From assembly GCF_036231355.1 (NCBI RefSeq), contig NZ_CP109496.1, forward strand, positions 3,410,001 through 3,474,000: a DNA stretch of 64,000 nucleotides, given 5' to 3'. The notes beneath the pieces were generated by a model. The model had not been told where the DNA came from. It did not search any database and saw nothing but the letters and a program-made list of their open reading frames with translations. The DNA comes from Streptomyces sp. NBC_01431. GTDB taxonomy: Bacteria; Actinomycetota; Actinomycetes; Streptomycetales; Streptomycetaceae. Position numbers and translations under genes: made by a program. This document shows positions 24,052 through 33,685 of this stretch, piece after piece; position 1 is the first letter of the stretch, and every line of letters begins with the position of its first letter.

Positions 24052-25284
24052 ATGACCAGGACCCTCCGCGACCAGCAACGGTACGAAACGAATCACCGGG
24101 GCGGCGCCGCCGACGGCACGGAAACCGGGCAAGCCCCCCTGCCCGCGGCGCGGTTCGCCTACGGCGCGCACACCTGGAAGGAGATCGCGCATCTCCTCGC
24201 GAACCTGCCGATGGCGCTGCTCGGCTTCGTGTACGTCGTCGTGATGGTCGTGCTCGGGATCGGTCTGTCGGTGACGGTGGTCGGACTGCCGCTGCTGGCG
24301 GTGGGGCTCATCGGCGCGCGTCAGTTCGGCAAGGTGGAGCGGGCTCGGGCGCGGGCGCTGCTCGGGCTGCGGATCGAGGAGCCCACGCCGATTCCGGTGA
24401 GCGCGCGCAAGCACGGCGGCTTCTTCCCCTGGCTGTGGGCGAGCCTGAAGGACCCGGTGGCCTGGCGCAATGTGCTGTACGAGTTCATCCGGCTGCCCTG
24501 GGGGGTGCTGACCTTCACGGTGATGGTGGTCGGCGTGTTCGTGGCGTGGCCGCTGCTCGGGTTCATCGCCCGGGGGCTCGCCAACGCCGACCGGATGATG
24601 GCCCGCGGGCTGCTCTCGCCCTCGGACGAGCTGGAGCGGCGGATCGCCGAGCTGGAGTCCGACCGGGGTGTGGTGGTCGATACGGCCGCGGCGGACCTGC
24701 GGCGGATCGAACGGGATCTGCACGACGGGGCGCAGGCCCGGCTCGTCGCGCTCGCGATGGGGCTCGGCCTGGCCAAGGAGAAGCTTCTGGAGGACCCGGA
24801 CGCGGCGGCCCTGATGGTGGACGAGGCGCACGGCGAGGTGAAGCTGGCCCTCCAGGAGCTCCGCGAGCTGGCCCGCGGCATCCACCCGGCGGTCCTCACC
24901 GACCGCGGTCTCGACGCGGCGCTGTCCTCGGTCGCCTCCCGCTGCACGGTCCCGGTCAAGGTCGCCGTCGACCTGCCGGCCCGGCCGGCGCCCGCCATCG
25001 AGGGCATCGCCTACTTCACCGTCTCCGAGCTGCTCCAGAACATCAGCAAGCACAGCCGGGCGCGCGCCGCCTCGGTCGACGTGTGGCGCAGCGCCGACCG
25101 GCTGCTGGTCCAGGTCCAGGACGACGGGGTGGGCGGCGCCCGTTTCGACGCCGGTACGGGGATGGCGGGTCTGGCCGAGCGGCTCGGCGCGGTGGACGGG
25201 CTGCTCGTCCTCGAATCGCCGGTCGGCGGACCGACCGTGGTCACCGCCGAACTTCCGTGGCGCGACCGGGGTCCGACGACCTGA
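24052..25284 (+). CDS. Two-component sensor histidine kinase (NarL/DesK type), paralogue 1
   Basis: The 410-residue protein has four membrane segments in an N-terminal sensor region (residues 35-185), then a short coiled linker ELERRIAELESDRGVVV. The dimerization box RRIERDLHDGAQARLVAL has phospho-acceptor His224. The ATPase has N box FTVSELLQNISKHS and a G-box in DAGTGMAGLAERLG. It would phosphorylate a NarL-type regulator. ATG at 24052 after TGAGGACC. No large extracytoplasmic loop, so it probably senses within the membrane. Nearly identical in its kinase half to the next gene. Confidence 0.92.
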   Translation: MTRTLRDQQRYETNHRGGAADGTETGQAPLPAARFAYGAHTWKEIAHLLANLPMALLGFVYVVVMVVLGIGLSVTVVGLPLLAVGLIGARQFGKVERARARALLGLRIEEPTPIPVSARKHGGFFPWLWASLKDPVAWRNVLYEFIRLPWGVLTFTVMVVGVFVAWPLLGFIARGLANADRMMARGLLSPSDELERRIAELESDRGVVVDTAAADLRRIERDLHDGAQARLVALAMGLGLAKEKLLEDPDAAALMVDEAHGEVKLALQELRELARGIHPAVLTDRGLDAALSSVASRCTVPVKVAVDLPARPAPAIEGIAYFTVSELLQNISKHSRARAASVDVWRSADRLLVQVQDDGVGGARFDAGTGMAGLAERLGAVDGLLVLESPVGGPTVVTAELPWRDRGPTT

Positions 25285-25313
25285 CGCGTGCCGCCCCGAA
25301 CCGGCCGGTGGTA

Positions 25314-25323
25314 GGGAAAACCC
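25314..25323. promoter_or_regulatory. GGGAAAACCC palindrome, site 2
   Basis: The same 10-bp word as site 1 in reverse orientation, 135 bp upstream of the second kinase, in the 174-bp gap between the kinases. It continues into CCCCCG-N5-AGAGGGTG, a block that also follows site 1 with one base less spacing. Confidence 0.55.
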
Positions 25324-25458
25324 CCGGCCGAAGAGGGTGACCGGCTCCATGGCCCAGGCCCACGCCCGCTGCCAGGCTGGTGGACGAAGGCGCGGCGGGC
25401 AGACGGTGGCCGCACATCGTAGAGACATCAGAGGGATGAGAAGGAAACGGACGGGACC

Positions 25459-26784
25459 ATGACCATGGAGACGGAGTACGGCTACGCGGGGGCGCGGTCC
25501 CCGCGACGGCACTTCCTTCCGCCGGCGCTGCGCGCACCGTTCGAGGGGCGGACCTTCCGGGAGTTCGCCCATCTGCTGCTGAGCCTGCCGATCGGCATCG
25601 TGCTGTTCGTCTGGTCGGTCACGCTGGTGTCGGTGAGCGCCGGGCTGCTGATCACCTTCCTCGGCATACCGCTGATGGCCGCCGGCCTGATGGGCTGCCG
25701 GGCGTTCGGCGTGGTGGAGCGGGCTCGGGCCCGTGCGCTGCTCGGGGTGGAGATCGGCGAGCCGCAGCCGGTGCGGGCGCGCGGCGGGCTCATGTCGTGG
25801 ATCGGCGGAGTCCTCAAGAGCGGGGTCTCCTGGCGGCACCTGCTCTACGCGTTCCTCCAGATGCCGTGGGCGATCTTCACGTTCGCTGTGGTGGTGCCGC
25901 TGTGGACGACCGGCTGGCTGCTGTTCTCGTACCCGCTGTGGCGGTGGGTGTTCCCGGCCTACACCGGCATGGGCGGCATCCAGCTCTACGGGGACGACCA
26001 CCACCAGGTCTATCTGGACTCGCCGTTCGAGATCGCGGTGACCTCGCTGGTCGGGCTGCTCATCACGCTGGCCGTGCCGTGGCTGATCCGCGGGTTCGCG
26101 ACGGTGGACAAGGTGATGGTCACCGGGCTGCTCGGCCCCTCCCGCCTGGAGGAGCGGGTCACCGAGCTGGAGTCGGACCGCGGGGTCGTGGTGGACACCT
26201 CGGCCGCGGACCTGCGGCGCATCGAGCGGGACCTGCACGACGGGGCGCAGGCGCGTCTGGTGGCGCTGGCCATGGACCTGGGGCTCGCGAAGGAGAAGCT
26301 CACCGAGGATCCGCACGCGGCGGCCCTGATGGTGGACGAGGCGCACGGCGAGGTGAAGGTCGCGCTCCAGGAGCTGCGGGACCTGGCCCGCGGCATCCAC
26401 CCGGCGGTCCTCACCGACCGCGGTCTCGACGCGGCGCTGTCCTCCGTCGCCTCCCGCTGTACGGTCCCGGTGCAGGTGGAGGTGGACCTCCCGGCCCGGC
26501 CGGTACCGGCGATCGAGGGGATCGCGTACTTCACGGTCTCCGAGTTGCTCCAGAACGTCAGCAAGCACAGCGGGGCCCGGCGCGCCTCGGTCGACGTGTG
26601 GCGGGCCGGGGACCGTTTGATGCTCCAGGTCAGCGACAACGGGCGCGGCGGGGCGGACGCCTCGGCGGGGTCGGGGCTCGCCGGGCTCGCGGAGCGGCTC
26701 GGCTCGGTGGACGGGATCCTGATGGTCGATTCGCCGCGCGGCGGGCCCACGACGATCACGGCGGAGCTGCCGTGGAGGGCGTAG
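25459..26784 (+). CDS. Two-component sensor histidine kinase (NarL/DesK type), paralogue 2
   Basis: The 441-residue protein has the same plan as paralogue 1: sensor TM bundle, box RRIERDLHDGAQARLVAL with His260, N box FTVSELLQNVSKHS, G box GSGLAGLAERLGSVDG. Between TM3 and TM4 it carries an extra, likely extracytoplasmic loop of about 30 residues (GMGGIQLYGDDHHQVYLDSP) missing from paralogue 1. The kinase cores match over long stretches, so the pair arose by tandem duplication and the sensor loop is what diverged. Confidence 0.92.
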   Translation: MTMETEYGYAGARSPRRHFLPPALRAPFEGRTFREFAHLLLSLPIGIVLFVWSVTLVSVSAGLLITFLGIPLMAAGLMGCRAFGVVERARARALLGVEIGEPQPVRARGGLMSWIGGVLKSGVSWRHLLYAFLQMPWAIFTFAVVVPLWTTGWLLFSYPLWRWVFPAYTGMGGIQLYGDDHHQVYLDSPFEIAVTSLVGLLITLAVPWLIRGFATVDKVMVTGLLGPSRLEERVTELESDRGVVVDTSAADLRRIERDLHDGAQARLVALAMDLGLAKEKLTEDPHAAALMVDEAHGEVKVALQELRDLARGIHPAVLTDRGLDAALSSVASRCTVPVQVEVDLPARPVPAIEGIAYFTVSELLQNVSKHSGARRASVDVWRAGDRLMLQVSDNGRGGADASAGSGLAGLAERLGSVDGILMVDSPRGGPTTITAELPWRA

Positions 26785-26831
26785 CCCGGCGGGTGAGCGG
26801 GGTTCGGTTTCCCAGCCCCGGATAGTTGCGC

Positions 26832-26841
26832 GGGTTTTCCC
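26832..26841. promoter_or_regulatory. GGGTTTTCCC palindrome, site 3
   Basis: The third copy of the 10-bp word, 48 bp after the second kinase and 286 bp before the response regulator, just before a repeat/terminator block. Confidence 0.5.
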
Positions 26842-26850
26842 TGAGCTTCC

Positions 26851-26979
26851 GGGGGCTCTGCCCCCGGACCCCCGCTCCTCAAGCGCCGGAGGGGCTTGAT
26901 CTTGGCACCCCCGCTCCCCAAACGCCCGCAGCGGCTTGAGCTTGGCCCCCCGCAGAGGCTTGAGGAGCGGGGCTTTTTG
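26851..26979. terminator. Compound hairpin block after the second kinase
   Basis: It begins with GGGGGCTCTGCCCCC. Arms CCCCGCTCCTCAAGC (26870-26884) and GCTTGAGGAGCGGGG (26958-26972) then pair perfectly around 73 nt and are followed by CTTTTTG. Internal words (GGCTTGA, CCCCGCT) repeat several times. From memory this resembles a common Streptomyces intergenic repeat. It should end kinase transcripts, leaving the regulator with its own promoter. Confidence 0.75.
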
Positions 26980-27127
26980 CCTGCCGGGGGCCGATTCTTG
27001 GCCGGTTGCTGGGATGCTGGGTGGGCACACACGCCACGGCTCGGACTGGGCCGTGGGGCGCGCGCCCGAGGGGCTCGCGTCCGGGGGAACCAACGGAGTA
27101 CGGGGGCTGCAAGTCGTGGAGGACAGG
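26980..27127. other. Upstream region of the response regulator
   Basis: GC-rich, with no clear coding frame of its own. The regulator frame stays open upstream to 26936, but that extension crosses the terminator block and has no ribosome site. A promoter is expected here; I cannot place its boxes with confidence. Confidence 0.4.
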
Positions 27128-27787
27128 GTGCGGGTCGTCATCGCCGAGGATTCGGTGCTGCTACGGGAGGGACTGACCCGGCTGCTGACCGATCGGGGGC
27201 ATGACGTCGTCGCGGGAGTGGGCGACGGGGATGCGCTGGTCAAGACCGTCGGCGAGCTCGCCGACCAGGGGGCGCTGCCGGATGTCGTGGTCGCGGACGT
27301 GCGGATGCCGCCGACCCACACCGATGAGGGCGTGCGCGCGGCGGTGCTGCTGCGCAGCCTGTATCCGGAAGTCGGCGTCCTGGTGCTCAGCCAGTACGTG
27401 GAGGAGCAGTACGCGACCGAGCTGCTCGCGGGGTCGAGCCGGGGGGTGGGCTACCTGCTCAAGGACCGGGTCGCCGAGGTGCGGGAGTTCGTCGACGCCG
27501 TGGTCCGGGTCGCGCGGGGCGGCACCGCTCTTGACCCCGAGGTCGTGGCCCAGCTGCTCGGGCGCAGCCGCAAGCAGGACGTCCTGACCAATCTGACGCC
27601 GCGCGAGCGCGAGGTCCTGGGCCTGATGGCCGAGGGCCGGACGAACTCCGCCATCGCCCGGCAGCTCGTGGTCAGTGACGGCGCCGTCGAGAAGCACGTG
27701 AGCAACATCTTCCTGAAGCTGGGCCTGTCACCGAGTGACGGGGATCACCGGCGTGTACTTGCCGTTCTGACCTACATCAACTCGTGA
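27128..27787 (+). CDS. NarL/FixJ-family response regulator
   Basis: The receiver domain starts VRVVIAEDSVLLREGLTRLL, with phospho-acceptor Asp57 in VVADVRMPP and the switch Lys in YLLKDRV. The LuxR-type HTH is LTPREREVLGLMAEGRTNSA followed by IARQLVVSDGAVEKHV. GTG at 27128 has GGAGG five bases upstream; GTG at 27116 is a fair alternative. 219 residues. It is the obvious partner of the two kinases just upstream and the likely reader of the GGGTTTTCCC sites. Confidence 0.93.
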   Translation: MRVVIAEDSVLLREGLTRLLTDRGHDVVAGVGDGDALVKTVGELADQGALPDVVVADVRMPPTHTDEGVRAAVLLRSLYPEVGVLVLSQYVEEQYATELLAGSSRGVGYLLKDRVAEVREFVDAVVRVARGGTALDPEVVAQLLGRSRKQDVLTNLTPREREVLGLMAEGRTNSAIARQLVVSDGAVEKHVSNIFLKLGLSPSDGDHRRVLAVLTYINS

Positions 27788-28105
27788 CCGCCTGCCACCC
27801 TGTCGAATATCGAGCGGTACCCAGCCGACAGGTCCGAAAGTCGGTCACCGGGCCGGGATCGAGCCCCCGTCCGCGGGGCTTCCGGAGCGGTGCGGCCTAG
27901 GACCAAAGACGGATGGCTGGGCGCCTCAACCAGAGGAGCCGGGGGGCGAGTGAATCGTGGCAATTCAGGTCAGAAGGACGGCTCAAAAGAGCGTCCACGA
28001 TATGAGCGGTCCAGGGAAGGCGACCCTTACCGGCATAGGGTGGGCGTTGGCGCTACCGGTCGGCCGGATGCGCCCGAGCAGCCCGCCCGAGGGAGGTCCA
28101 GTTCA
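27788..28105. other. Leader region of korAB
   Basis: No gene. It contains a hairpin (GGACGGCTC-AAAA-GAGCGTCC, 27976-27996, one bulged base) about 110 bp before the korA start. This may shape the 5' UTR. The korA frame is open back to 27890 but lacks coding character there. Confidence 0.5.
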
Positions 28106-30035
28106 GTGACCAGCCAGGTCAGTAGCCCAGCCGAGCAGGCCGACGGAGCCGATGAGGCCCTTGTCGGTGAGCAGCGACGGCCCACCGGGGAGAAAGAGGT
28201 CCGGCGCCTCGACCGCGTGATCATCCGGTTCGCGGGTGACTCGGGCGACGGAATGCAGCTCACCGGTGACCGCTTCACATCGGAGACCGCTTCGTTCGGC
28301 AACGACTTGTCGACGCTGCCGAACTTCCCGGCCGAGATCCGGGCACCTGCCGGCACGCTGCCCGGCGTGTCGAGCTTCCAGCTGCATTTCGCCGACCACG
28401 ACATCCTGACCCCGGGCGACGCGCCGAACGTGCTGGTCGCGATGAACCCGGCGGCGCTGAAGGCGAACCTGGCGGACGTGCCGCGCGGCGGCGAGATCAT
28501 CGTCAACACGGACGAGTTCGCCAAGCGCGCCATGGCCAAGGTCGGCTACGAGACCAGCCCGCTGGAGGACGGCTCGCTCAGCGCGTACAACGTGCACCCG
28601 GTGCCGCTCACCACGCTGACGATCGAGGCGCTCAAGGAGTTCGGGCTCTCCCGCAAGGAGGCCGAACGCTCCAAGAACATGTTCGCGCTCGGCCTGCTGT
28701 CGTGGATGTACCACCGCCCCACCGAGAACACCGAGAAGTTCCTGCGGACCAAGTTCGCGAAGAAGCCGGCCATCGCGGAGGCGAACGTCGCCGCGTTCCG
28801 GGCCGGCTGGAACTTCGGCGAGACCACCGAGGACTTCGCGGTCTCCTACGAGGTCGCCCCGGCCACCTCCGCGTTCCCGGCGGGCACGTACCGCAACATC
28901 TCGGGCAACCTGGCGCTGTCCTACGGGCTGATCGCCGCGTCCCGCCAGGCGGACCTGCCGCTCTACCTCGGCTCGTACCCGATCACGCCGGCGAGCGACA
29001 TCCTGCACGAGCTGTCGCGGCACAAGAACTTCGGCGTGCGGACCTTCCAGGCGGAGGACGAGATCGCCGGGATCGGCGCGGCACTCGGTGCGGCGTTCGG
29101 CGGCTCGCTGGGCGTCACCACCACCTCGGGTCCGGGCGTCGCACTCAAGTCCGAGGCGATCGGCCTGGCCGTCTCCCTCGAACTGCCGCTGCTCATCGTG
29201 GACATCCAGCGCGGCGGCCCCTCGACGGGACTGCCGACCAAGACCGAGCAGGCGGACCTGCTCCAGGCGATGTTCGGCCGCAACGGCGAGGCCCCGGTCC
29301 CGGTCGTCGCGCCGAAGACGGCCGCCGACTGCTTCGACGCGGCCATCGACGCGGCCCGGATCGCGCTGACCTACCGCACCCCGGTCTTCCTGCTCTCCGA
29401 CGGCTACCTGGCCAACGGCTCCGAGCCGTGGCGGATCCCCGACATCGACGAACTCCCGGACCTGCGCGTCCAGTTCGCGACCGGACCCAACCACACCCTG
29501 GCCGACGGCACCGAGGTGTTCTGGCCCTACAAGCGCGACCCGCAGACCCTGGCCCGCCCGTGGGCGGTGCCCGGCACGCCGGGTCTTGAGCACCGTATCG
29601 GCGGTATCGAGAAGCAGGACGGCACCGGGAACATCTCCTACGACCCGGCCAACCACGACTTCATGGTCCGCACCCGCCAGGCAAAGATCGACGGGATCGA
29701 GGTGCCCGACCTCACCGTCGACGACCCGCACCAGGCCCGCACCCTGGTGCTCGGCTGGGGCTCCACCTACGGCCCCATCACCGCCGCCGTACGCCGCCTG
29801 CGCGCCCAGGGCGAGCCGATCGCCCAGGCCCATCTGCGCCACCTCAACCCCTTCCCGAAGAACCTCGGCGAGGTCCTGGCGAGCTACGACAAGGTCGTCG
29901 TGCCGGAGATGAACCTCGGCCAGCTGGCGACCCTGATCCGCGCGAAGTACCTGGTCGACGCGCGCTCCTACAACCAGGTCAACGGCATGCCGTTCAAGGC
30001 CGAGCAGCTCGCCACCGCTCTCAAGGAGGCCATCC

Positions 30036-30043
<8 letters not shown>
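28106..30043 (+). CDS. korA: 2-oxoacid:ferredoxin oxidoreductase, fused gamma-alpha subunit
   Basis: The 645-residue protein starts at GTG after GGGAGG. Residues 40-235 are the gamma domain (DRVIIRFAGDSGDGMQLTGD). The alpha domain follows, with LYLGSYPITPASDILHELSR, FQAEDEIAGIGAALGAAFGG and TTSGPGVALKSEAIGLA. With korB it converts 2-oxoglutarate and CoA to succinyl-CoA, CO2 and reduced ferredoxin, in parallel with the TCA dehydrogenase. Substrate choice is from family knowledge. Overlaps korB by 8 bp. Confidence 0.93.
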
Positions 30044-31100
<1,057 letters not shown>

Positions 31101-31111
31101 TCCAAGGGCGT

Positions 31112-31169
31112 GAGAGCCGGGTGCCCGGCCGGGGAGTCTGCCTGGACCCCGGGCCCGGCACCCGCTCTC
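31112..31169 (+). terminator. korAB terminator abutting the next start codon
   Basis: Arms GAGAGCCGGGTGCCCGGCC and GGGCCCGGCACCCGCTCTC pair almost completely (two bulged bases) around about 20 nt. The right arm ends 8 bp before the permease ATG, leaving almost no room for a separate promoter between hairpin and gene. Confidence 0.75.
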
Positions 31170-31177
31170 ATGGAGGG

Positions 31178-33127
31178 ATGGACCGTCTCGCGTACCGCGT
31201 CAAGCGACGCCTGCTCGGCAAGCCCCTCACCACCAGCCGCATCGGCAACGAGAAGCTGAACAACCGCACCGCGCTCGGGGTGCTGGCCTCCGACTGCATC
31301 AGCTCGTCGGCGTACGGATCCGAGGAGATGCTCCGGGTCCTGGTGCCGGTGGCCGGTGCGGCCGCGTTCACCCTGCTCATGCCGGTGACCGGTGCGATCC
31401 TGCTGGTCCTGGTCCTGCTGACGCTCTGCTACAGCGACGTCGTCATGATCTACACCCGGGCCGGCGGCTCCTATGTGGTGGCCCGTGACAACTTCGGTCC
31501 GAACATCGCGCAGATCGCCGCCGTGGCCCTGCTCGTCGACTACATCGTCACCGTCGCCGTCCAGGTCTCGGCCGGTACCAACGCGATCGTCTCGCTCGCG
31601 CACCTGATGGCCGGCGGCCCGACCCCCATGGACCACCTCCAACTCCCCATCTCCGCCGGGGTGATCCTGTTCCTGGCGTACGGGAACCTGCGCGGGGTGC
31701 GCGAGGCGGGGCGGCTGTTCGCACTGCCGGCGTACCTGTTCATGGCGGCCATCGGCCTGGTACTCGCCGTCTCCGCCGTGCGCGGGCTCACCGGCGGTCT
31801 GCCGCACGCCGATCTCCACTCGCCGGGCGCGATCCCGGTCGGCACCCCGGGCAGCGGCTGGCTGTACGGGGCCTCGCTGTTCATCGTGTTGCGCGCGTTC
31901 GCCAACGGCGGTTCCTCGCTGACGGGTCTGGAGGCGATCTCCAACGGCATCTCGGCGTTCCGCGAACCGCAGGGCCGCAACGCCCGCCGCACCCTGATCA
32001 CGATGAGCTGCGTGCTCGGCGTACTGGTCCTCGGGGTCTCCACGCTCGCCCACTTCACCCATGCGATCCCGTACACCGACGGCAGCCCGACCGTGATCGC
32101 GCAGGAGGCCCACTTCGCCTTCGGCAGCGGGGCGCTGGGGGCGATGGGCCTCGTGTTCGTGCAGCTGGCCACCGCCCTGGTGCTCTACACGGGGGCCAAC
32201 ACGCCCTTCACCGGGTTCCCGTACCTGGCGAGTTTCGTCGCCGAAGACCAGTTCCTGCCACGGCAGTTGACCCGGCGCGGGCACCGGCTCGCGTTCTCCA
32301 ACGGGATCATCGCGCTCACCGTCGTCGCGCTCGCGCTGCTCCTGGTGACGCGCGCGAGCGTGGACAAGCTGGTGGCGCTGTACGCGATCGGCGTCTTCAC
32401 AGCGTTCACGATGGCCGGGGCGGGTCTCACCGCGTACCACTGGCGGCGCCGCGAGCGGCACCGGCGGCTCAAGATCGGCGTCAACGCGCTGGCCGGGCTG
32501 GTCTCGGCGGCGGTGGTGCTGATCTTCGCCGTCACCAAGTTCACCGAGGGCGCGTGGCTGGTGGTCGTGGTGTTCCCGCTCGGGGTGTGGGCGCTGATCC
32601 GGATCAACCGCGAGTACCGCAGCGAGGCCGGGGCGCTCGGCACCATCGAGGCGCCGGGCGCCGATCTGCCGCGCCACCGGCGGCACTTGGTCTTCGTCCT
32701 GGTCGAAACCCTGGACCTGGCGACCGTCAAGGCGCTGCGGTACGCGCACGAGGTACGACCGGACGAGATCCGGGCCATCCACTTCGCGATCGACGTCGAG
32801 CACGCCCAGAAGCTCGCGGCGGCCTGGGAGGCGACGGCCGCGACCACGGTGGCGCTGGAACTGGTGGAGTGCCCCGACCGGCGGCTGCGGCACGCCATGG
32901 TGGAACTGGCCGCGCGCACCACCGAGGACGGCGCGACCTCCCTGACGGTCCTGGTCCCACGGCGCACCTACAGCAACGCGCTGGGCAAACTGCTGCACCG
33001 GGGCACCGCCGAGGAGATGGCGAAAGCCCTGGAGCACCTGCCGCACGTGGCGGTGACGATCCTGCCCTTCGACGTGTCGCGTGCCCTGCACGCCCTGGCG
33101 GCGGGCGACGCGCCCGAACCGGACTGA
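31178..33127 (+). CDS. APC-family amino acid permease with C-terminal soluble domain
   Basis: The 649-residue protein (MDRLAYRVKRRLLGKPLTTS) has about 12 TM helices, with the unwound TM1 segment LASDCISSSAYGSEEML typical of APC/KUP-like importers. About 170 soluble residues follow (HLVFVLVETLDLATVKALRY). Such permeases import amino acids or cations with protons; the substrate is not readable. GGAGGG touches the ATG, an unusually short spacing, and a terminator-like repeat ends 8 bp upstream. Expression may need read-through from korB or a start I have not recognised. Confidence 0.85.
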   Translation: MDRLAYRVKRRLLGKPLTTSRIGNEKLNNRTALGVLASDCISSSAYGSEEMLRVLVPVAGAAAFTLLMPVTGAILLVLVLLTLCYSDVVMIYTRAGGSYVVARDNFGPNIAQIAAVALLVDYIVTVAVQVSAGTNAIVSLAHLMAGGPTPMDHLQLPISAGVILFLAYGNLRGVREAGRLFALPAYLFMAAIGLVLAVSAVRGLTGGLPHADLHSPGAIPVGTPGSGWLYGASLFIVLRAFANGGSSLTGLEAISNGISAFREPQGRNARRTLITMSCVLGVLVLGVSTLAHFTHAIPYTDGSPTVIAQEAHFAFGSGALGAMGLVFVQLATALVLYTGANTPFTGFPYLASFVAEDQFLPRQLTRRGHRLAFSNGIIALTVVALALLLVTRASVDKLVALYAIGVFTAFTMAGAGLTAYHWRRRERHRRLKIGVNALAGLVSAAVVLIFAVTKFTEGAWLVVVVFPLGVWALIRINREYRSEAGALGTIEAPGADLPRHRRHLVFVLVETLDLATVKALRYAHEVRPDEIRAIHFAIDVEHAQKLAAAWEATAATTVALELVECPDRRLRHAMVELAARTTEDGATSLTVLVPRRTYSNALGKLLHRGTAEEMAKALEHLPHVAVTILPFDVSRALHALAAGDAPEPD

Positions 33128-33155
33128 TCCACAAGGCAGTTGACCCAGCGCGGGC

Positions 33156-33172
33156 CCGGCCCACGGGGCCGG
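33156..33172. terminator. Bidirectional hairpin between permease and HxlR gene
   Basis: CCGGCCC-ACG-GGGCCGG, a 7-bp all-GC stem midway in the 62-bp convergent gap. No U-tract. Confidence 0.6.
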
Positions 33173-33189
33173 CTCCGTACCCGGCCGGT

Positions 33190-33588
33190 CTACGGGACGC
33201 TCGACTCCCGTGCCGTGTCATAGGCCGCCCGTGCCCGCTGCACGTCGTCCATCCGCACCCCGGTCCAGCGGGCCAGTGCCCCCACCTGCTCGGCGGCCTC
33301 GCGGCCGAGCGGGGTGAGCGTGTAGTCGACGCGGGGCGGGATCACGGGCTTGGCGTCGCGGTGCACGAAGCCGTCACGCTCCAGCGTTTGGAGGGTCTGG
33401 GCGAGCATCTTCTCGCTGACCGGGCTGACCTTGCCGATCGCGCGGCGCAGTTCACTGAAGCGGTAGGAGCGCTCAAGCAGCGCGTCCAGGACCAGGACGC
33501 CCCAGCGGCTGGTGACGTGCTCCAGGACGAGCCGATGCGGGCACATGGCCTCGCGCGCGGCCCAGCCGCCGTTATCACTTACTCCCAT
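33190..33588 (-). CDS. HxlR-family transcriptional regulator
   Basis: The 132-residue winged-helix protein has the HxlR start region AMCPHRLVLEHVTSRWGVLV (Cys15), the recognition part RFSELRRAIGKVSPVSEKML and the wing PVIPPRVDYTLTPLGREAAE. HxlR proteins respond to electrophiles or formaldehyde through a conserved N-terminal cysteine. It is divergent from a QorB-like reductase, with a 25-bp palindrome starting 4 bp before its ATG. Repression of both genes, relieved by quinone or aldehyde stress, is inferred. Confidence 0.92.
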   Translation of the reverse strand: MGVSDNGGWAAREAMCPHRLVLEHVTSRWGVLVLDALLERSYRFSELRRAIGKVSPVSEKMLAQTLQTLERDGFVHRDAKPVIPPRVDYTLTPLGREAAEQVGALARWTGVRMDDVQRARAAYDTARESSVP

Positions 33589-33591
33589 GCC

Positions 33592-33616
33592 AGTACCTTA
33601 CTTCAAAGTGGGTACT
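33592..33616. promoter_or_regulatory. Candidate HxlR operator
   Basis: AGTAC-ctt-ACTT-c-AAAGT-gg-GTACT forms a nested inverted repeat of 25 bp between the divergent regulator and reductase. It is AT-rich against its surroundings. HxlR-type proteins are known to bind such paired GTAC-like sites. Confidence 0.7.
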
Positions 33617-33685
33617 TTCGAAACGTTAGCGCTCTCCGTACGGTGGAAACCGGAACGAACCACCACTTCCACCCAGGAGCTTTCC

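Noticed and set aside
23932..27321. A 1129-codon open frame on the minus strand across both sensor kinases
   Set aside because: It is antisense to two well-supported kinases and one regulator; the product is Arg/Pro/Gln-rich with no domain. Long antisense frames are normal at this GC bias.
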